A DNA stretch of 6,439 bases. Source: an uncultured Oxalobacteraceae bacterium (lineage in GTDB: Bacteria; Pseudomonadota; Gammaproteobacteria; Burkholderiales; Burkholderiaceae). Of this stretch, positions 1 through 4,524 are shown piece by piece (position 1 is the first letter of the stretch; the number at the start of each line of letters is the position of its first letter). The position numbers and the translations under genes were made by a program. Below the pieces are notes generated by a model. The model ran no database searches. It saw nothing but the letters and a program-made list of their open reading frames with translations, and was not told the origin of the DNA. The stretch is taken from assembly GCA_946479705.1 (NCBI GenBank), contig CAMLHI010000121.1:1-6439 (forward strand), written 5' to 3'.

Positions 1-1879
1 CGTGTTCGCTCAGGGTGCTGGCCAGGCGCAGCTTGATCGACAGGGTATCGGGATGCTCGGCGCCCAGACGGCGCTCGCGCGCGCGCGCCAGCGATTCCTG
101 CAGGCGGCGCACACCCTCGAGGTCGCTCTGCGCGCCGAGGATATCGGCCAGCACTTCGCGCGCCTGCAGGGTCGCGGGATGCTCGCCGCCGCAATGGCGC
201 GCGCGCGCCGCCACCACCATTTCCTGCAGGCTGCGTGCATGCGGCAGCTCGCCCAGTTCCAGCAGCAGCACGGCCAGCTGCTGGGTCACGCGCAGGGTGT
301 CGGCGTGTTCGCTGCCCAGCAGGCGCTCGCGCCCTTCCAGCACGCGCTCGTAGACCATGCGCGCGCGCGCCAGTTCGCCGTGGCGGGCCAGGGTTTGCGC
401 CTGGCCGGCCAGGCTGTCGAGAGTCAGGATGTGGGCGGCGCCGAATTGGCGCTCGCAGCTCTCGTTGATTTGTTCGTGCAGCGTCAGCGCGGCCGGGAAA
501 TCGCCCAGCAGGGCCTGGGTAGCCGCCAGCGCCGCGCGCGCGGCCAGGGTGTCCGGGTGGTCGGGACCGAGCGCGTGCAGGCAATCGTCCAGCAGGCGCT
601 GGTGGGCGGCGCGCGCTTCCTCAAGCTTGCCGCTGGCGCGCAGCAGGTCGGCCAGGCCGGCGCGGCTGGCGCGGGTATCGGCATGCGCGCCGCCGAGGAA
701 GCGCTCGCGCAGGGTGCAGCTTTCCTGGAAACACGCGAGGGCCTGGGCGCCACGGCCCTGTACCCGGTACAGCTCGCCCAGGCGCTGGAGGTCGCGCGCC
801 AGCGGGATGGCGATGGCCACGCCGGCCTCGTCGCCGGCCTGGGCGCGCGCCGCGGCGATGGCGCCGGCCAGGCGGATTTCAGCGTGCGACTGCCACGGGA
901 AGCGGCCCTCGGCCAGCCAGTCGAGCAGGGTCTCGACCGTGCGGCGTAGCGAGAAACGGTCGTCGCCGCGCAAGTGCGCCACCCCGGCCGGCTCGCCGCC
1001 GACGGTCGCGGTACTTTGCTGCATCTGCACTTCGTCGAAGTAACTGTCGAGCGAGAGCTGCGACATGCCGTAGGACTGGCGCAGCAGGCCTTCGAGCACG
1101 GCCTGGTAGCCCGGCTCGGCGCCGCCCGGCTCGCCGTGGCGCCACACGGCGCGGCGATGACCGTCGGCGCTGTCGATCGAGACCGGCAGCGGGTAGACCA
1201 GCAGCTCGCGCTGTTCGTCCTCGTGACTGCAGCGGTAATCGATGGCGCGCGTGATGACGCCGGCGAGCCCGTCCAGGCTGCGCTGACTGGGCGTGAACAA
1301 GGCCACCAGCTTGCGCGGCAGCAGCGTGGTGCAGATGCTGACGGCGGCCGAGCGGCCGCTGCGCGCGTCCACCAGCACGTGCCGGAAGCGCTGCGCCATG
1401 TGCTCGGCGAAGCAGCGGAACAGCGCCGGACAGGCGGCGAACAGGCCATCCCAGTCCATGGCGTCGGCACGCTCGCCATAGGTGTCGTCGAAGCGGCCGG
1501 CGCGCATCAGGTACAGCGGCCGGCTCTCGTCGACCCGTTCGACATAGGCTTCCCAGTCGACCGCCTCGAGCACCCGGCGCGCCAGGGCCTCGTCGTCGCC
1601 GCGCGCGCCGCCCAGCGCGGCCAGGTGATCGGCGCAGGCCTGGAAGTATTCAAGCAGGCCGGCATGCTCGCCGCGCCGGTCGAAGCAGTGGTGCAGCCCC
1701 GGGGACTCGGTGTCCCAATCGATCATCAGCACCGGTACGGTGGCATTCTGACGCCCTGCCAGCAGTACGGCCATGGTCGACAGCGCGACACTGCGCGCCG
1801 TTCCGCTCTCGAAACAGTAAAAGGTCGTCACCTCGCCGGGAGCGGTTATCGGCGGTAGCGTAATGCGTTTGAGTTCCAT
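1..1879 (-). CDS. SIMIBI (KGGVGRT-family) P-loop domain plus TPR protein, 3' end beyond window
   Basis: The frame runs open for 626 codons from an ATG at 1879 to the left edge, so the C-terminus is missing. Residues 1-230 form a ParA/MinD-like P-loop domain. A strand (TTFYCF, 18-23) leads into a P-loop position reading E24-S-G-T-A-R-S30 where relatives have K-G-G-V-G-R-T. Next come the retained IDWDTESPGLH motif (53-63) and a Walker B-like LVDARSG (169-175) followed by ICTTLLPRKLVALFTPSQ (182-199), close to the family's DSRTG...ICT..LP..LV..FTPN consensus as I recall it. A linker (232-355) contains YFDEVQ (280-285) and DRFSLRR (307-313), also recalled family landmarks. From about 355 onward are TPRs with a 42-residue period. 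Start choice: AGGAG lies 4 bases upstream, and the gap to the TIR gene is 8 bases. Inferred role: sensor or scaffold for the TIR effector. The family call is firm; nucleotide binding is doubtful because of the P-loop; the function is unproven. Confidence 0.88.
   Translation of the reverse strand, partial: MELKRITLPPITAPGEVTTFYCFESGTARSVALSTMAVLLAGRQNATVPVLMIDWDTESPGLHHCFDRRGEHAGLLEYFQACADHLAALGGARGDDEALARRVLEAVDWEAYVERVDESRPLYLMRAGRFDDTYGERADAMDWDGLFAACPALFRCFAEHMAQRFRHVLVDARSGRSAAVSICTTLLPRKLVALFTPSQRSLDGLAGVITRAIDYRCSHEDEQRELLVYPLPVSIDSADGHRRAVWRHGEPGGAEPGYQAVLEGLLRQSYGMSQLSLDSYFDEVQMQQSTATVGGEPAGVAHLRGDDRFSLRRTVETLLDWLAEGRFPWQSHAEIRLAGAIAAARAQAGDEAGVAIAIPLARDLQRLGELYRVQGRGAQALACFQESCTLRERFLGGAHADTRASRAGLADLLRASGKLEEARAAHQRLLDDCLHALGPDHPDTLAARAALAATQALLGDFPAALTLHEQINESCERQFGAAHILTLDSLAGQAQTLARHGELARARMVYERVLEGRERLLGSEHADTLRVTQQLAVLLLELGELPHARSLQEMVVAARARHCGGEHPATLQAREVLADILGAQSDLEGVRRLQESLARARERRLGAEHPDTLSIKLRLASTLSEH
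2..817 (-). repeat. Tandem 42-residue TPR units (126-base period)
   Basis: At least six landmark motifs of the form (L/F/C)G-x-x-H-x-x-T fall at exactly 42-residue intervals, with their His at residues 399, 441, 483, 525, 567 and 609. Between them lie helix pairs such as LADLLRASGKLEEARAAHQR. This is the kinesin-light-chain/NPHP-type TPR, in which each unit is 42 rather than 34 residues. The array is still in phase at the left edge, so more units are expected outside. TPR superhelices bind peptides or partner proteins, which fits a recognition role. The third and fifth units deviate at the HPDT position (HILT and HPAT). Confidence 0.85.
1790..1810 (-). other. Degenerate P-loop of the SIMIBI domain
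   Basis: These bases encode E24-S25-G26-T27-A28-R29-S30. They align without gaps to the K-G-G-V-G-R-T motif of the family, because the flanking TFYCF and VAL segments match. The signature lysine is Glu, and two of the three loop glycines are Ser and Ala. Only one Gly, the Arg and a Thr/Ser-type residue are kept. From general P-loop knowledge this should weaken or abolish canonical phosphate binding, whereas the DWDxExPGLH and Walker B-like segments downstream are intact. Confidence 0.75.
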
Positions 1880-1883
1880 GTTG

Positions 1884-1888
1884 CTCCT
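1884..1888 (-). promoter_or_regulatory. Ribosome binding site of the P-loop/TPR gene
   Basis: AGGAG sits 4 bases before the ATG at 1879, and its first base is the last base of the TIR gene's TGA stop. Terminating ribosomes would therefore be placed directly at the next start, which supports co-translation of the two proteins and fixes the start codon. Confidence 0.75.
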
Positions 1889-2496
1889 CATTTTTTGGGG
1901 AAAGTTAAATCCGGCAGCTCGCGCCATTCAGGTGGGACATCGGGGAGCTTGAATTGGTTGCAGTCATGCCCCACTGGCGTGAATTTTTTTTGGAATTCGT
2001 AGTGCGTGACGATTCTGTCGACAATCTTTTGTATGTCAGGCAGAAAATCCGGATTCGACTTCAAGTCGGTCGTGGCCATGGTGAAATGCGAGAAATCCAC
2101 ATACAGGCTGGACTGGGCGATCTGCGGCGGCAACCGGCCCGGATGCATGGTCATGATGACCGGAATGGTCAGGTGACTGGGCATGGGGTACCACGCACTG
2201 CGCTCCTGCTCGATCAGCTGCATGGCGGCGAACTCGCGCCGGGTGTAGGGATGCGCCTCGTATTTGGGCGTGTAGATGAGGATCATCGCCACGCTCTCGC
2301 ACATGGCCCGCGCAATCCGGCGGTCGAGGTCGTCGCCACCGCCCAGTTGCTCGGTATCGATGAACAGCTCGTCTTCGTTGTCGAAATACGGCTCCAGATA
2401 GCACCGTATAGCGTCAGACAAGGCAGATTTGAATTTGTTCATCAGCTCATAGCGGCCATGCGCATAACTGAAGAAACAGCCGTAACGGATTGCCAT
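1888..2496 (-). CDS. TIR-domain protein (FxsC-like), probable effector of the cassette
   Basis: A 202-residue protein. TIR landmarks in order: FFSYAHG (8-14, box 1 strand and turn), ELFIDTEQLGGGDDLDRRI (43-61, second strand and BB loop), MILIYTPKY (71-79, strand before the third helix), then TRREF (85-89). Glu88 in TRREF occupies the position of the catalytic glutamate of NAD-cleaving TIRs. IPVIMTMHPGRLP (111-123) is a further core strand. Residues 173-202 form a proline-rich tail. No signal peptide or membrane segment is seen, so it is probably cytoplasmic. Start choice: an in-frame ATG-less upstream extension to 2580 exists, but AGGAGGT lies 4 bases before 2496, and the TIR core begins right after that start. 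Known TIR effectors hydrolyse NAD+ or make cyclic ADP-ribose signals; that activity here is inference. GC is far below the neighbours (23 of 60 bases at 1981-2040), hinting at transfer. Confidence 0.88.
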   Translation of the reverse strand: MAIRYGCFFSYAHGRYELMNKFKSALSDAIRCYLEPYFDNEDELFIDTEQLGGGDDLDRRIARAMCESVAMILIYTPKYEAHPYTRREFAAMQLIEQERSAWYPMPSHLTIPVIMTMHPGRLPPQIAQSSLYVDFSHFTMATTDLKSNPDFLPDIQKIVDRIVTHYEFQKKFTPVGHDCNQFKLPDVPPEWRELPDLTFPKK

Positions 2497-2500
2497 TTCG

Positions 2501-2507
2501 ACCTCCT
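2501..2507 (-). promoter_or_regulatory. Ribosome binding site deciding the TIR gene start
   Basis: A full AGGAGGT lies 4 bases upstream of the ATG at 2496. No comparable site precedes the possible upstream start near 2580, so the shorter 202-residue protein is preferred over the 230-residue version. Confidence 0.8.
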
Positions 2508-2535
2508 GTCGGGTTAGCGGGCGCTCGCGTGCACC

Positions 2536-2568
2536 CCCGACTTTATCAAGCGCGACCTGCCCGACTTT
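2536..2568. repeat. Direct repeat of CCCGACTTT, 24 bases apart
   Basis: Two identical 9-base copies at 2536-2544 and 2560-2568 lie 40 to 72 bases upstream of the TIR start. The start-to-start spacing is 24 bases, slightly over two helical turns. This could be an operator, but a chance repeat of this size is possible. Confidence 0.35.
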
Positions 2569-2602
2569 GTGCGCACGCAAACGCGCCCAAGCCTGACGCG
2601 AG

Positions 2603-2633
2603 GGGAAAAAGTTCCCGATAACAGAGGGAAAAA
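2603..2633. repeat. GGGAA inverted repeat with a second GGGAAAAA copy
   Basis: GGGAA and TTCCC arms (2603-2607, 2612-2616) flank a 4-base spacer, and GGGAAAAA recurs at 2626-2633, 23 bases after its first copy at 2603. The spacing is close to that of the other repeat pair nearer the TIR gene. A regulator site is possible but unproven. Confidence 0.3.
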
Positions 2634-2645
2634 TGGAAGAAATGT

Positions 2646-2665
2646 GGCGGGCCGCGATGGCCGCC
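2646..2665 (-). terminator. Weak candidate terminator after the peptidase gene
   Basis: On the minus strand GGCGGCC and GGCC(C)GCC arms pair around a 5-base loop, giving 7 base pairs with one bulged base. The hairpin lies about 65 bases beyond the peptidase stop. The following transcript is pyrimidine-rich (ACATTTCTTCCATTTTTCC) but has no immediate T run, so termination strength is doubtful. Confidence 0.3.
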
Positions 2666-2730
2666 GCTGCCTGTTCAAACTAGCAGGCGGCACGCGGCCA
2701 GGCAATGCTTGAATCAGCGCGGGAACTGAT

Positions 2731-4524
2731 CTACTTCGCGGGAGCGGCGGGAACTATTTTGGCTTGGTGCGCCATCCAGGCGGTGAGGCGGCTGTCGAGC
2801 AAGGCCAGCGGCAGCGAGCCTTCGGCCAGCACGGCGTCGTGAAAGCGCGCCAGGCTGAAGCGCTCGCCCAGGCTGCTTAGGGCGCGCTGGCGCAGTTCGG
2901 CTATTTTCAGCGCGCCGATCTTGTAGCCCAGGGCCTGCGCCGGCATGGCCATGTAGCGCTCGACGGCCACCCGCGCGCCCTCCTCGCTTTCGCCGGTCTG
3001 TTCGACCAGGAAACGGATGGCTTGCTCGCGCGTCCAGCCCTGGGCATGCAAGCCGGTATCGACCACCAGCCGGGCCGCGCGCACCATGTCCAGGATCAGA
3101 TGGCCGGCCTCGGCATTGGCGTCCTCGTACAGGCCCATTTCCTTGCCCAGGCTTTCGGCATACAAGGCCCAGCCTTCCACGAAGGCATTGTTGCGCCCGA
3201 ACTGGCGGAACTTCGGCAACGCCAGTTCGCCCTGGCGCGCCAGCTGGAAATGGTGGCCGGGCTGGCCCTCGTGCAGGAACAGCGAGGTCATGCGCGTGCT
3301 GGCGTAGGCGGCCGGGTCGGGCACCACGACCCAGAACACGCCCGGGCGCGAGCCGTCGGCCTGCGGCGCAGTGTAATAGTCGGAGGCGCTGGCGCGCGCC
3401 AGCGGCGGCACCGCGCGGATCTCCAGCGGCGCCTTGGGCACGCTGGCAAACAGTTGCGGCAGCAGCGGCACGATCTTGGCGTTCAGGTCGCGATAGGCTT
3501 GCAGCACCTCGTCCTCGGTCTGGAATGGGCGATACTTGGTTTGCGCGCTGATCCAGCGGTTCAGGCCGGACGGCCCGCCCAGGTAACCCAGCTTGGGCGC
3601 CAGCCGGATCATTTCGCGCTGGATGCGCTCCATCTCGGCCAGGCCGATGCGGTGGATTTCTTCCGGCTTGAGATTGCTGGTGGTCTGCGCCAGCACATTC
3701 ACGCGGTACCAGGCCGTGCCGTCGGGCAGACCGCCCATGCCGGCGCTGTCGCGCGCGGCCGGCAGATAATCGTGTTCGAGAAAATGGGCCAGGCGGTGCA
3801 GGGCCGGCAGCACGCGCAGGCGCAGCGCGCCCTGATAGGCGGCGGCGAGGCGCTTGCGCTCGGCCGCCTTGAAACTGGCCGGAAACTGGCGCACCGGCGC
3901 GGTATAGCCGCTCTTGTCGGGCGCGGCATCGGCCAGCGCCTTAATCTGCGGAAGCACCTGCAGCACCAGCGCCTTGGGCAGAGTGACCTTCTGGGCCATG
4001 CCGCTGCGCATGGCGGCGACGGCCGCATCGAGCCAGGCCGGCAAGGCCTCGACCCGCTTCAGGTACAGCTGGTACTGGGCCGGGGTGGCGATCTGCTGCA
4101 TGGCCTGGCCGCTGCCGAGCATGGCCACCCACACCGGCACGCAATCCATCTGATTGAGCGGCATCAGATAGTCCTTGAATGGCTCGAACATCAGCGCCGT
4201 GGAGAGCTCATAGCTTAAAACATCGTAGCTGGTCTGCTCGGCGTCGACCAGCTTGCTGCGGTCGATCTTGAGCAGCGCCTTCTGCACCGCGTGCAGCATG
4301 GCGAAGCGGCGTGCGCGCACGGCCGGCACATGGGTCATGGGCAGCTGGTCGTCGAAGCGCTTGTCGCCCGCGAAGGTCGCTTCCAGCGGTTCGAAGCGCG
4401 CCTGGGCATCGTAATAGTGCTCGGCCAGCTGGGCCAGATCGCTGCCCGCGCTGGCGGCCGCGGCGGGAGCCAGCAGGGCCATGCCCGCGCAGGCCAGTGC
4501 CAGGCGCAGGAAGCGGACTATCAT
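2731..4524 (-). CDS. DUF885-family putative metallopeptidase with signal peptide
   Basis: A 597-residue protein. Residues 1-26 look like a Sec signal peptide: MIVRFLR, a hydrophobic core LALACAGMALLAP, then alanines with a likely cut after ASA at 26. The mature part matches DUF885, a family of predicted zinc peptidases: FLHEGQPGHH (416-425) is the metal-site-like motif, FVEGWALYAE (448-457) supplies a likely third ligand region, and VVDTGLHAQGWTREQAI (487-503) and QALGYKIG (530-537) are typical C-terminal blocks. It probably works in the periplasm or outside the cell on peptides; the substrate is unknown. An in-frame Met at 4617 would add 31 basic residues overlapping the helicase end and bury the signal peptide, so the ATG at 4524, with GAGG 4 bases upstream, is preferred. 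It overlaps the helicase stop as ATGA. No truncation or frameshift is seen. Confidence 0.9.
   Translation of the reverse strand: MIVRFLRLALACAGMALLAPAAAASAGSDLAQLAEHYYDAQARFEPLEATFAGDKRFDDQLPMTHVPAVRARRFAMLHAVQKALLKIDRSKLVDAEQTSYDVLSYELSTALMFEPFKDYLMPLNQMDCVPVWVAMLGSGQAMQQIATPAQYQLYLKRVEALPAWLDAAVAAMRSGMAQKVTLPKALVLQVLPQIKALADAAPDKSGYTAPVRQFPASFKAAERKRLAAAYQGALRLRVLPALHRLAHFLEHDYLPAARDSAGMGGLPDGTAWYRVNVLAQTTSNLKPEEIHRIGLAEMERIQREMIRLAPKLGYLGGPSGLNRWISAQTKYRPFQTEDEVLQAYRDLNAKIVPLLPQLFASVPKAPLEIRAVPPLARASASDYYTAPQADGSRPGVFWVVVPDPAAYASTRMTSLFLHEGQPGHHFQLARQGELALPKFRQFGRNNAFVEGWALYAESLGKEMGLYEDANAEAGHLILDMVRAARLVVDTGLHAQGWTREQAIRFLVEQTGESEEGARVAVERYMAMPAQALGYKIGALKIAELRQRALSSLGERFSLARFHDAVLAEGSLPLALLDSRLTAWMAHQAKIVPAAPAK
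4521..4524 (-). promoter_or_regulatory. ATGA stop-start overlap coupling helicase and peptidase
   Basis: The four bases ATGA contain the peptidase ATG (4524-4522) and the helicase TGA (4523-4521). GAGG at 4529-4532, inside the helicase end, serves as the ribosome binding site. Such overlaps usually mean one transcript with coupled translation. Confidence 0.8.

Larger units (their letters stand above)
2497..2730. other. Intergenic region upstream of the TIR cassette
   Basis: This 234-base gap separates the peptidase stop from the TIR start and should contain the cassette's promoter. I found no convincing -35/-10 pair at proper spacing. It holds two copies of CCCGACTTT (2536-2544 and 2560-2568), two copies of GGGAAAAA (2603-2610 and 2626-2633), an inverted repeat GGGAA-4-TTCCC (2603-2616) and a GC-rich hairpin (2646-2665). 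A 63-codon frame (2514-2705, minus) would need a TTG start without a clear ribosome binding site and is not called. Confidence 0.5.

Noticed and set aside
2..949. Long plus-strand open frame (315 codons) opposite the TPR gene
   Set aside because: It is antisense to the clear 42-residue TPR array. Its composition (mostly A, Q, R, G) is what high-GC codon bias produces in a shadow frame, and it has no recognisable domain.
484..1479. Minus-strand open frame (331 codons) overlapping the P-loop/TPR gene
   Set aside because: It is out of frame with the gene that carries the family motifs and TPRs, and its product is a low-complexity Ser/Arg/Pro/Ala string.
974..1858. Plus-strand open frame (294 codons) opposite the P-loop domain
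   Set aside because: Antisense shadow of the motif-bearing minus-strand frame, with no domain and no good ribosome binding site.
1954..2517. Plus-strand open frame (187 codons) opposite the TIR gene
   Set aside because: The minus frame has a full set of TIR motifs and a strong ribosome binding site; this frame has neither.
2514..2705. Possible 63-residue small protein in the intergenic region, considered as a FxsA-like precursor
   Set aside because: It would need a TTG start, has no clear ribosome binding site, and does not end in F-x-S-x-x.
2714..2730. ATCAG-8-CTGAT hairpin directly after the peptidase stop as terminator
   Set aside because: Only 5-6 pairs around an 8-base loop, and no T run follows.
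3022..4218. Plus-strand open frame (398 codons) opposite the peptidase gene
   Set aside because: Shadow of the DUF885 gene with H/Q/L/A/G-rich composition and no motif.
4480..4524. Lipoprotein signal for the peptidase (Cys12 in LALAC)
   Set aside because: Position -3 is Ala rather than Leu, and the hydrophobic core continues past Cys12, so ordinary signal peptidase I cleavage near residue 26 fits better.
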